From Gammaproteobacteria bacterium (lineage in GTDB: Bacteria; Pseudomonadota; Gammaproteobacteria; Eutrophobiales; Eutrophobiaceae), in assembly GCA_018676275.1 (NCBI GenBank), contig JABHFC010000242.1, forward strand, positions 1-14,629: a stretch of 14,629 bases of DNA, read 5' to 3'. Numbering within the stretch: position 1 is the stretch's first letter; every line of letters begins with the position of its first letter. Shown piece by piece: positions 6,643 through 13,702 of the stretch. Both the position numbers and the translations under genes were made by a program. The notes beneath the pieces were generated by a model. It was not told where the DNA came from. It was given only the letters and a program-made list of their open reading frames with translations, and ran no database searches.

Positions 6643-7821
6643 TCAAGCATGTGAAATCTGACTTCTATGTTTTAGCACTGGTGGTAGTATGAAAATCAGC
6701 GATGCAATAAACAAGGCAATCCCGAGCCATATCACATTTGAAAAATCACCTTCAGTAAAAACCCGTGCTGCTATCCAGGGTCCATTTGCAATGCCCAGCA
6801 TTTGTGCTGCAACAGCATAAGTGACAATACGTCCACTTCGATCGAAGCTTGCCATCGCCGCGAGCAGGAAGGGATGTGTTACATTCCAGAAATAGTTATA
6901 AACACAAACAGCGATTCCATAAATTAAGGCGCCCATATTGCCGAATAACCAGAACAGGGGAATGAGTGTTCCGAGTATGCCGATACTGAGCGGTATTGAT
7001 CGTCCAAATTTACTGCCTAACATGGCTGCAGTTAAAGCACCGGCAACACCGAGAAACTGTGATGCCGTTAAGCCATTGGCTATTTCCTGTTCAGTACCAC
7101 CACCAGTAATGCCAATTAGAAATAGATAAGCCCAAATAACGCCCTGGCCAAGGAAATAACAAAACATTGCAAGCAAGGCGATGTATTTATAATTAGTAGG
7201 CAGGTTTAGGGCATCCGCTTCCACCTGCACATGTTCTTCACCGGATGTCGGTAAGTAACGTACAAGGAAGAGTCCGCTGGCAGGGAAAAGCGCAAGGAAA
7301 ATCAGCACACCCTGCATGCCTACTAACTGATAGGCGGTAGGCATAGCCAGAAGCACGATAGCGCCATATACCAATACCCACATAATAAGATAACCAAAAT
7401 TGCGATCAGGTTTGTCCGTCAGGCCTACAATGGTAAAGCTTAATGAGATAAGTCCGCCTGCCCCAAGACCTACGAAAAACCGCCAAAGACCGAATAATAG
7501 CGGCGTATCCACAAACACGGAGGCGATGTTGCCAATTATCATTACCACCAGTGAACCCAGGACCACGTGCCGCCAGTTAAATCTATGAGCGAAGAAGGTC
7601 ATGATTACTGTGGTTAATGCGATGCCCCACATTTCAGCAGAGGAAATATCACCTGCGGCTTTTTCACTAAAACCCATGTATTCGACCATGCCCTGAACAA
7701 AGCCGGGTTGGACTATGAAAACTTCTGGTCCAATAACAGCCATATATATGGCTGCAATCAAAGGTTTGGAATTTGTTAGATCAATTGGCTTGTTATCGCC
7801 CACAAAGATGGAATGGAGCAT
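6643..7821 (-). CDS. MFS transporter, divergent from the SDR operon
   Basis: A 392-residue permease with about twelve hydrophobic segments. The start is placed at ATG 7821, since AGGAAGGA lies six bases upstream; an in-frame ATG at 7920 would add 33 residues with no membrane or targeting character and would cover the palindromic regulatory region. The usual RxGRR loop is degenerate (AHRFNWRH), but WRFFVGLGAGG in helix 4, KPDRNFGYL before helix 5, KFGRSIPL in the second half and ASFDRSGRI are distinct. The last three patterns recur in the transporter at 12022-13173, so the two are paralogues of one MFS branch unlike the aromatic-acid transporter at 2340. Transcribed away from the SDR/phospho-lyase/kinase operon and probably co-regulated with it. 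Substrate unknown; uptake of the pathway substrate or export of an intermediate are both possible. Confidence 0.87.
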   Translation of the reverse strand: MLHSIFVGDNKPIDLTNSKPLIAAIYMAVIGPEVFIVQPGFVQGMVEYMGFSEKAAGDISSAEMWGIALTTVIMTFFAHRFNWRHVVLGSLVVMIIGNIASVFVDTPLLFGLWRFFVGLGAGGLISLSFTIVGLTDKPDRNFGYLIMWVLVYGAIVLLAMPTAYQLVGMQGVLIFLALFPASGLFLVRYLPTSGEEHVQVEADALNLPTNYKYIALLAMFCYFLGQGVIWAYLFLIGITGGGTEQEIANGLTASQFLGVAGALTAAMLGSKFGRSIPLSIGILGTLIPLFWLFGNMGALIYGIAVCVYNYFWNVTHPFLLAAMASFDRSGRIVTYAVAAQMLGIANGPWIAARVFTEGDFSNVIWLGIALFIASLIFILPPVLKHRSQISHA

Positions 7822-7874
7822 TGTTCCTTCCTCTTGGATTATTATTGTCGTTGCCTGAGTGTACAGCACGAGCT

Positions 7875-7913
7875 TAACATTTCTTGTTAGAATGTGAATC
7901 ACTGGTAGTGATT
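7875..7913. promoter_or_regulatory. two palindromes between divergent MFS and SDR genes
   Basis: TAACA-TTTCT-TGTTA (7875-7889) and the longer AATCACT-GGT-AGTGATT (7897-7913, perfect 7-bp arms) have centres 23 bp apart, about two helical turns. They fill the middle of the 134-bp spacer between the start codons at 7821 (-) and 7956 (+). A TTGTTA at 7884 could be a -35 box for the SDR operon, placing the second palindrome over the spacer and -10 region. They are likely operators for a dimeric regulator controlling both directions; the TetR protein at 11367 is the obvious candidate. Confidence 0.5.
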
Positions 7914-7955
7914 TAGACACAAACGATAAGGCCTGGGAGCCTGTTTAGGTGATAT

Positions 7956-8750
7956 ATGGGAAAACAAAGGTTAATTGATAAAGTCGCGATAGTAACCGGA
8001 GCAGGACAGGGTATCGGTGAAGGTATCGCAAGTGTATTCGCCGAAGAGGGTGCGAAAGTGGTTGTTGCCACTCGTACTGAAAAGAATGGTTCGGAAATGG
8101 TTGAAAAGATCAAACAAGCCGGAGGTGAAGCGCTATTGGTTGTTGTAGATGTAGGTGATGAAAATAGTGCTAGAGATATCGTTGAAGCCACGATAGCAGC
8201 ATATGGAAGAGTCGATATTATGGTTCACAATGCAGCGTCATTTTTGATGGGTGCAATTGAAGACTATACGGAAGAGGATATGGAAACGGCTTTTTCCGTT
8301 AATTTAAAAGCCTGCTTTCGTTTGACTGCTGCCTGTATTCCACACTTTAAAAAGCAAAAGAGCGGACGTATCCTGATTACATCTTCAGTTACCGGCCCTC
8401 GGGTAGCCTATCAGGGCCTGTCTTATTACGCCGCATCAAAGAGTGGGGTAAATGGCTTCATTCGTAATGCCGCATTGGAACTGGCAAGAGACGGTATTAC
8501 TGTTAATGGAATTGAACCTGGCTATATCAGGACAGCAGCAATGGAATTATTGACCGACGAAGAGGGTATTAAGAAAATGGAATATTATATTCCTGCTGGC
8601 CATCTTGGCGACCCAAAGGACATAGCCTATGCCATGCTGTTTCTTGCGACAGAAGAAGCCCGCTACATTACCGGTCAAACCATCGTGGTCGATGGTGGTT
8701 CGACATTACCGGAGAGTCCTACCTGTATGGATGAATTGAACACAAAGTAA
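7956..8750 (+). CDS. short-chain dehydrogenase/reductase (classical SDR)
   Basis: A 264-residue classical SDR. The cofactor motif TGAGQGIG is at 14-21, Asp65 is the adenine-contacting acid, and the NNAG equivalent reads HNAA at 91-94. The catalytic tetrad is complete: Asn116, Ser144 in SSVTGP, Tyr158 and Lys162 in YAASK. Arg40 after the second strand (ATRTEK) points to NADP(H) more than NAD(H), an inference from family rules. The C-terminus has the usual TGQTIVVDGG. The start has AGGTGA seven bases upstream. It is first in an operon with the phospho-lyase-like enzyme (31-base gap) and the kinase, so it may oxidise the hydroxy group of the substrate or reduce the aldehyde made by the lyase. 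Substrate cannot be read from sequence. Confidence 0.92.
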   Translation: MGKQRLIDKVAIVTGAGQGIGEGIASVFAEEGAKVVVATRTEKNGSEMVEKIKQAGGEALLVVVDVGDENSARDIVEATIAAYGRVDIMVHNAASFLMGAIEDYTEEDMETAFSVNLKACFRLTAACIPHFKKQKSGRILITSSVTGPRVAYQGLSYYAASKSGVNGFIRNAALELARDGITVNGIEPGYIRTAAMELLTDEEGIKKMEYYIPAGHLGDPKDIAYAMLFLATEEARYITGQTIVVDGGSTLPESPTCMDELNTK

Positions 8751-8781
8751 ACGTAATCTACTTAAAAAATAATTGATACTT

Positions 8782-10065
8782 ATGAACAATAAAGAATTAA
8801 TTGATCGACGCGCCCGCATCATGGGTGAAAACGCACCGCTGTTTTATGAAGAACCAGTACACATTGTTCGTGGTGAAGGTGTCTGGCTTTATGATGCGGA
8901 TGGCAAAAAATACCTGGATGTCTATAACAATGTTCCGCATGTTGGGCACTGTCACCCACATGTGGTCAATGCAATTGCGAAACAGGCAGAGACTTTAAAT
9001 GTTCATACTCGTTATCTACATGAAGCAATTCTCGATTATAGCGAACGTTTATGTGCGACCTTTGATGACAGTTTATCTATGGCCATCCTCACCTGCACCG
9101 GTACCGAATCAAATGAAATTGCCTTGCGTATGGCACGACAGCATAGCGGTGGTATGGGCATTATTTGTTCAAATTTTACCTACCATGGTAATTCAACAGC
9201 AGTCTGGGAGCTTGCGACCGGGTTCTATGAAGACGGGCAAAGCCCCAGCCCGAATGTAAAAGCAGTTCCTTTTCCGGATGCATATCGTCCTGCCTTTGAT
9301 TTGACGGGAGATGTATTGTGGGAGGCCTATGCCAATGAAGTTAAGTTAGCGATAGAATCTTTCGAAGCAGAAGGAATTGGATTTGCAGGTTTGATTTTCT
9401 GTCCAATATTTTCAGGGGAAGGTCTTCCAGATGTACCACCGCTTTATATGCAAAGAGTTGTCGAGTATGTACATAATGCTGGAGGTGTATTTATTTCAGA
9501 TGAAGTCCAGGCGGGATTTGGTCGCACCGGCAAAAACATGTGGGGTCATCAGTATTATGGCGTAACAGCGGATATTGTTAGCTTGGGTAAGCCAATGGGG
9601 AACGGTCATCCTGTCGGTGGTGTGGTAGCACGGGCGGATTTGTTGAATGAGTTTCGTAATGCTTCAATGTACTTTAATACCTTTGGCGGCAACCCGGTCT
9701 CCTGTGCGGCAGCAATGGCAGTGCTTGATGTACTGGAACAGGAGAAGCTGATGGAGAACGCTGTATCCACAGGTGATTATGTAATACAGGGACTGAAAAA
9801 ATTACAGGATAAACATGACTTGATTGGAGATGTGCGGGGGCACGGATTATTCTTTGGTCTTGAACTGGTGACGGATAGAACAACTAAACAGGCCGCTACT
9901 GCTGAAGCCAAACGCGTTATCAACGAAATGCGCAACAGGGAGATCTTGATCAGTAAAATCGGACCACATGATAATGTCCTGAAAATGAGACCGCCCATGC
10001 CATTCTCAAAAGAAAATGCGGATCAACTATTATCTACCCTTGACGATGTCCTTGCTGGTATATAG
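8782..10065 (+). CDS. class III PLP enzyme, ethanolamine-phosphate/phosphohydroxylysine phospho-lyase-like
   Basis: A 427-residue fold-type I PLP enzyme. Asp240 in SDEVQAGFG should bind the pyridine nitrogen and Lys270 in SLGKPMGNG should form the aldimine. Several stretches match the animal AGXT2L1/AGXT2L2 phospho-lyases more closely than ordinary transaminases: NNVPHVGHCHPHVV near the start, KPMGNGHPVGGVV around the lysine, FNTFGGNPVSCA, and LKMRPPMPF near the end. Those enzymes eliminate phosphate and ammonia from phosphoethanolamine or 5-phosphohydroxylysine to give an aldehyde and do not transaminate. The neighbouring kinase gene supports the same chemistry here. ATG 8782 has no strong ribosome site (an in-frame TTG lies three codons upstream), suggesting coupling to the SDR gene. 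An omega-aminotransferase role is the main alternative. Confidence 0.87.
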   Translation: MNNKELIDRRARIMGENAPLFYEEPVHIVRGEGVWLYDADGKKYLDVYNNVPHVGHCHPHVVNAIAKQAETLNVHTRYLHEAILDYSERLCATFDDSLSMAILTCTGTESNEIALRMARQHSGGMGIICSNFTYHGNSTAVWELATGFYEDGQSPSPNVKAVPFPDAYRPAFDLTGDVLWEAYANEVKLAIESFEAEGIGFAGLIFCPIFSGEGLPDVPPLYMQRVVEYVHNAGGVFISDEVQAGFGRTGKNMWGHQYYGVTADIVSLGKPMGNGHPVGGVVARADLLNEFRNASMYFNTFGGNPVSCAAAMAVLDVLEQEKLMENAVSTGDYVIQGLKKLQDKHDLIGDVRGHGLFFGLELVTDRTTKQAATAEAKRVINEMRNREILISKIGPHDNVLKMRPPMPFSKENADQLLSTLDDVLAGI

Positions 10066-10107
10066 CAGCATGATCTATTTAGGGCTGTTCAAACTAAATT
10101 CTTCATT

Positions 10108-10135
10108 CGTCATACTGGTGAATACCAGTATCCAG
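10108..10135 (+). repeat. single copy of the 28-base hairpin repeat
   Basis: One unit of the same element as at 6049-6119, in the orientation of the left copy: CGTC, then an 8-bp stem ATACTGGT-GAAT-ACCAGTAT, then CCAG. It lies in the 107-base gap between the phospho-lyase and kinase genes, a typical place for REP-type hairpins within operons, where they can stabilise upstream mRNA or lower downstream expression. Confidence 0.75.
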
Positions 10136-10172
10136 TAGTAGACCTTCATTAATACTACCTTACGGAATAAAT

Positions 10173-11192
10173 ATGACCGACTTTTATAAACTGACGCCGG
10201 AACAACAATCTGAACGCTATCAACAGTTAGCCGAACTGGTTTTACCGGAATGGGGCTTGACGAATACAAGCTTAAGCATGATAAAAATGCGAGAGAATGC
10301 TGTATTTAAGGTAGAAAACCCTGATGGGAAAAAGCAGGTATTACGAATACATCGTGCCGGTTATCACACCGACGATGCCCTACGTTCAGAATTGCAATGG
10401 ATACAGGCACTCTCTTCGGCAGGCGTTGAAACCCCGGAAGTGATCCCCAGAAAATCAGGTGACTTATTCATTGTGCCAGATTCACAACTTGCTGGAGACC
10501 CACGTCAAATTGATATGTTTGCCTGGGTAGATGGTAGCCAACTGGGTAGTGCTGAAGGAGGACTTGAAGGTGATTTGGCAATCCAGCAAAACAATTTTAG
10601 AACGATTGGTGCTCTTGCAGCACAAGTACATAACCAGGCCAGCCAGTGGCAGCCCCCCGCAGACTTTAAACGTCATGCCTGGGATCTTGAAGGGCTCGTT
10701 GGAGAGCAACCATTCTGGGGACGTTTCTGGGAGCTGGACGCCTTGAGTGATAGTGAGCGTGATTTAATGATAAAAACCCGGGATCGAGTTAGAAAGGATC
10801 TTGGCAGCTATGCACAATCATCACAAAACTACAGCATGATCCATGCAGACATGGTGCCTGAAAATGTCATGGTAGATGGAGAACATATTCGCCTTATCGA
10901 TTTCGATGATGCGGGTTTTGGCTGGCATTTATTCGAAATAGCCACCTCACTATATTTTAGTCATAGCGATAAGTATTTTGATCAACTAATCGATCCGTAT
11001 ATTGAGGGCTATCGAAGTAATAGAGATTTGTCAGATGAAGAGCTAAGTGCATTACCCTTGTTCATGATGGCTCGAGCAACTACCTATCTCGGCTGGGTAC
11101 ACACCCGTAAAGAAACTGAAACTGCCCAGGAGTTAACACCCATGCTGGTTGAAATGGCGTGTTCGATGGCGGAAAAATATATATCCAGTTAA
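10173..11192 (+). CDS. APH-fold small-molecule kinase, hydroxylysine-kinase/homoserine-kinase-like
   Basis: A 339-residue protein with the aminoglycoside phosphotransferase/choline kinase fold. The catalytic loop is HADMVPEN (His224, Asp226 as base, Asn231) and the metal-binding motif is DFDDAG (Asp243, Asp245). The nucleotide-anchoring strand reads VLRIHR, with Arg where many kinases have Lys, as is common in this subgroup. The ribosome site is a weak GGA. It directly follows the phospho-lyase-like gene; the homologous pairing in animals is hydroxylysine kinase (AGPHD1/HYKK) with AGXT2L2, and proteobacteria contain proteins in which both domains are fused. I therefore infer that it phosphorylates the hydroxy group of an amino-alcohol-type substrate, making the phosphate ester that the lyase removes. 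An antibiotic-resistance role is unlikely in this catabolic context. Confidence 0.85.
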   Translation: MTDFYKLTPEQQSERYQQLAELVLPEWGLTNTSLSMIKMRENAVFKVENPDGKKQVLRIHRAGYHTDDALRSELQWIQALSSAGVETPEVIPRKSGDLFIVPDSQLAGDPRQIDMFAWVDGSQLGSAEGGLEGDLAIQQNNFRTIGALAAQVHNQASQWQPPADFKRHAWDLEGLVGEQPFWGRFWELDALSDSERDLMIKTRDRVRKDLGSYAQSSQNYSMIHADMVPENVMVDGEHIRLIDFDDAGFGWHLFEIATSLYFSHSDKYFDQLIDPYIEGYRSNRDLSDEELSALPLFMMARATTYLGWVHTRKETETAQELTPMLVEMACSMAEKYISS

Positions 11193-11300
11193 TAGCGAAG
11201 CGAAGTAATATAAGGACTCCTTTGCGATCCGAATAATCTGTTTAAGCATTTCCGCTAAATAAACATGTCTGCGCGCTTGAAAAGTATAATGTAATACGAA

Positions 11301-11334
11301 AGTGTTTACTTATTTATGCTTATCGCGTTTAATC
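11301..11334 (+). promoter_or_regulatory. sigma70-like promoter of the TetR-MFS pair with overlapping dyad
   Basis: TTTACT (11306-11311) and TTTAAT (11329-11334) are separated by exactly 17 bases, placing a start near 11341, about 14 bases before the ribosome site of the TetR gene. The dyad AAGT-GTTT-ACTT (11301-11312) overlaps the -35 box and could be an autoregulatory operator, though its arms are only four bases long. Confidence 0.5.
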
Positions 11335-11366
11335 CATGCGTTGTGCTTTTTGACAGGATTATCTCA

Positions 11367-12020
11367 ATGAAAAGTGTTATCGCAGATTCCCGGCTTGATT
11401 TAGAACTCAGAAAAGAACCGAAACAGGCGCGTGCCAGGCAAACCTATGAAAAAATACTTGAGGCGACTGCGGTATTACTTGATGAAGTCGGCCTTGATGG
11501 TGTCAACACTAACCTGGTTGCTGAAAGAGCAGACGTTAATATTAGTGCAGTGTATAAATACTTCCCGAATAAGTACGCTATTCTTTCAACACTGGCTGTT
11601 CGACTTAATGATAAACAAACAGAAATAGTACTCGATTACGTTACTAAATTGGCTGAACCCATTTCATGGCAGGACATGATGTCCGGGTTAATCGATACTA
11701 TGATTAAAGGAACCCGGCACGAGAAAGGACTGATTGCGCTACAGAGTGCAATGCTTGCTACACCAGGTCTTAAGGAGATATACCGCAAATCAAATGACGA
11801 TGTGGCTAAAGTAATTTTGAAAGCTTTGGAGAAATGCGAAATCAGCTTACCCGCAAATAAAAGAAAGTTAATTGGTAGTTGTATAGGAGAGATTGTTCCG
11901 ACAATGCTGGATTTTTCTGTTTCTAAGGGTAAGCGTTATGACTCCAAAATAATTGAGGAGTTGAAACGTATGCAGATAGGCTATATCTCAACTTACCTGG
12001 ATGGTAAGTACAAAATTTAA
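11367..12020 (+). CDS. TetR-family transcriptional regulator
   Basis: A 217-residue repressor-type protein. I chose ATG 11367, which has AGGA eight bases upstream; a longer frame from 11316 starts before the predicted transcription start and lacks a ribosome site. The N-terminal DNA-binding domain (about 26-72) is canonical: ILEATAVLLDEVGLDGVN, then LVAERADVNISAVYKYFPNK with the YKYFPNK end of the recognition helix. The C-terminal ligand-binding half is helical and too divergent to name a ligand. It follows the kinase by 174 bases with its own promoter-like sequence and is coupled to the downstream MFS gene, whose ATG begins one base after its stop. It probably controls itself, the transporter and perhaps the divergent promoters at 7822-7955. 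Confidence 0.92.
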   Translation: MKSVIADSRLDLELRKEPKQARARQTYEKILEATAVLLDEVGLDGVNTNLVAERADVNISAVYKYFPNKYAILSTLAVRLNDKQTEIVLDYVTKLAEPISWQDMMSGLIDTMIKGTRHEKGLIALQSAMLATPGLKEIYRKSNDDVAKVILKALEKCEISLPANKRKLIGSCIGEIVPTMLDFSVSKGKRYDSKIIEELKRMQIGYISTYLDGKYKI

Positions 12021-12021
12021 T

Positions 12022-13173
12022 ATGAAACGGTCAGAGACACCGATAGCATTTTTGATTCTCGCTATTGGAGTAGGATTATTCGCCGGGTCTATGGGTGTTT
12101 ATCTTGTACCTGTCCAAATTGGTGCGTTAATCGACGGACTTGGTTTTTCTGCTTCTCAAACCGGTTTACTTGGCGCTGTAGAAGTGGGGGCAATGTCAAT
12201 TACAGCAATTGCTATTTCGTCAAAATTGGACAGGTGGTCACGCTCCAGAACAGCAATGTACGGTGCAATTTTTGCCGCTGCATGTGAAATACTAACCGGG
12301 TTTATTGATACATTAATCTTACTTTTTCCTTTAAGAATCCTTGTTGGAATTGGTTGTGGATTAGTATTCGGAGCAATTTGTGCTGCTGCAGCATCAACCA
12401 GTAATCCAGATCGAAATTTTGGTTGGGGCCAGGCTGTGATGAATTTACTGTTTATGATCATGTTTATTTTGTTGCCATACACATTGAGCATTGATCTACA
12501 TAGAGGTCTTTTCGTGGCTCTGGGGATAGTTCTGTTATTAACGGTACCTTTCTATCGTAGCTTGCCAGATGTCTGCACAGATATAATTTCACAAGAGTCT
12601 TCAGGGAGGAAAGCTAATACTGCACTGATAGCCATGCTGATTCTCGCTACTGTATTGTTAAATATTGGTTTAGGTGCCTTGTGGGGCTTTGTCGAGCGTA
12701 TCGGAAGTGACAATGTCGGATTAAGTCCAGAGATGATTGGTACAGTTCTATCAATGTCCACATTATTTATGATTGGAGGATCCTTGTTTGCAGCCTGGCT
12801 TGGAGTAAGGATTGGACGGGCGATTCCGATGGCAAGTGCCTCTGTGTTGTGTGCTTTAGCTGCAATGTTGGTGACTAATGCTGAAACATTGATGATTTAT
12901 GCTGGCGGCTTATTTTTATATAATGCCGCATATCTTTTTCTCGGCCCCTACATTATTGCTGGATCAGCTTCAGCACTGGATCCTTCAGGACGTCTGGCTT
13001 CAGCAATGGGAGGGATAATGTTCTTTTCTTATTCCGTTGGTATAGGTGCCGGCGGGTTTATAGCAGATATTATCTCCCTTGCGGGTATAGGCTTACTGGC
13101 ATTATTCACGTGTTTACTTGCGGCACCTCTATTTGCAATCGTAAGTATGCGTTTGGAATTACAGCCTTCCTGA
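12022..13173 (+). CDS. MFS transporter coupled to the TetR gene
   Basis: A 383-residue permease with about twelve hydrophobic helices. Two starts are possible: ATG 12001, inside the TetR gene, and ATG 12022, one base after the TetR stop (TAATATG). I prefer 12022, because this arrangement is typical of translational coupling and neither start has a strong ribosome site. PLRILVGIGCGLVFG in helix 4, SNPDRNFGWG before helix 5, VRIGRAIPM in the second half and ALDPSGRLASA correspond to like-placed motifs in the transporter at 6643-7821, so the two are paralogues. The usual MFS loop 2-3 motif is replaced by KLDRWSRSR. TetR-MFS pairs often encode drug or metabolite efflux under repressor control, but the resemblance to the other catabolic transporter makes import equally possible. 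Confidence 0.87.
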   Translation: MKRSETPIAFLILAIGVGLFAGSMGVYLVPVQIGALIDGLGFSASQTGLLGAVEVGAMSITAIAISSKLDRWSRSRTAMYGAIFAAACEILTGFIDTLILLFPLRILVGIGCGLVFGAICAAAASTSNPDRNFGWGQAVMNLLFMIMFILLPYTLSIDLHRGLFVALGIVLLLTVPFYRSLPDVCTDIISQESSGRKANTALIAMLILATVLLNIGLGALWGFVERIGSDNVGLSPEMIGTVLSMSTLFMIGGSLFAAWLGVRIGRAIPMASASVLCALAAMLVTNAETLMIYAGGLFLYNAAYLFLGPYIIAGSASALDPSGRLASAMGGIMFFSYSVGIGAGGFIADIISLAGIGLLALFTCLLAAPLFAIVSMRLELQPS

Positions 13174-13263
13174 GCTTTTTTATCAAAGTAGTTGCCTCCG
13201 GTTTATTGCAGTTCCAGGCCAGTTGGATTAAGTGAGATATTGAAATCAGGGAAAATTCTATTT

Positions 13264-13640
13264 TTACTCTATTGCTCCAAGTGCAAAAAAATCCACTTCG
13301 CACTTTAATCCAGCATCAGTCTTTCGAAATATGCATAGACTCTTCAGCGCTGCAGATGCATTGCTTTCCCGAATAACACTACGAGTGTTGGCAATGTTAT
13401 AGATAAGGCTGTCATCGCCTTCACGGGTTTCCACCATTTCGATTTTGATATCTTTTTGCGTGGAATGGACGTGGTTAAACATGCCAATAAGCCCTTCCTT
13501 TCCTTTCATAAAGGGTGCTTCGTGCCCCGTGACGATAGCATCTTCAGTAAAAAAATTTCAACCAGTTCCTCGATTTCTCCGGCGTTTATTTTTTCTTCGA
13601 AAAGATTGTAGATAGCACGAATTTCATCATTAATAGTCAT
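13264..13640 (-). pseudogene. SnoaL/NTF2-like gene split by a -1 frameshift
   Basis: Reading from ATG 13640 (AGGGGAT ribosome site seven bases upstream), the frame encodes 44 residues and stops at 13508-13506. The homologous continuation is in the -1 frame and runs to the stop at 13264. Joining them at the run of seven T gives a coherent 125-residue NTF2-like protein: an N-terminal helix (DEIRAIYNLFEEKINAG), EEL.EIF then TEDAIVTGHEAPFMKGKEGL, and beta strands ending EVDFFALGAIE. The change of frame falls precisely at a zero-frame T TTT TTA heptamer. It may be a true pseudogene, an indel or consensus error in the homopolymer, or a recoded gene. It follows the Rieske oxygenase by 62 bases on the same strand; the beta subunits of many such oxygenases share this fold but are longer. 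Confidence 0.75.
13548..13554 (-). other. U UUU UUA slippery heptamer in zero frame
   Basis: On the - strand the zero-frame codons are ATT TTT TTA, so the heptamer T TTT TTA has the X XXY YYZ phasing of known -1 ribosomal slip sites. After slippage the frame continues ACT GAA GAT, the homologous SnoaL-like sequence. The seven-T run would also allow RNA polymerase slippage. I see no strong downstream stem, only short GGG/CCC pairing about 20 bases on, so a stimulator is not evident. Confidence 0.5.
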
Positions 13641-13702
13641 AGTATAAATCCCCTGCTTATTTGATTTGGAGTTATGAGATTTTTATCATCAATTTTTGTG
13701 GT

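Noticed and set aside
7913..8191. Open frame of 92 codons on the - strand opposite the start of the SDR gene
   Set aside because: It overlaps a well-supported SDR Rossmann region, has low-complexity Ser/Thr/Pro content typical of an antisense shadow, and no ribosome site of note.
9674..9998. Two overlapping - strand open frames inside the PLP enzyme gene
   Set aside because: They mirror codon bias of the conserved + strand gene and show no domain-like sequence.
8782..10065. Reading the PLP enzyme as ornithine, GABA or beta-alanine transaminase
   Set aside because: Several diagnostic stretches match AGXT2L phospho-lyases better, and the kinase neighbour supports this; kept only as an alternative.
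6049..10135. CRISPR array or insertion sequence from the hairpin repeats
   Set aside because: Only three units, one inverted and one 4 kb away, with no regular spacers, no cas genes and no transposase.
10173..11192. Reading the APH-fold gene as aminoglycoside resistance
   Set aside because: The fold is shared with many metabolic kinases, and its neighbour is a phospho-lyase-like enzyme in a catabolic operon.
12156..12491. 111-codon - strand open frame inside the second MFS gene
   Set aside because: Composition is an antisense reflection of hydrophobic helices; the + strand protein has clear MFS motifs.
13174..13263. Possible terminator between the convergent MFS and SnoaL-like genes
   Set aside because: A T-run follows the MFS stop, but only a four-base stem precedes it; not enough to call.
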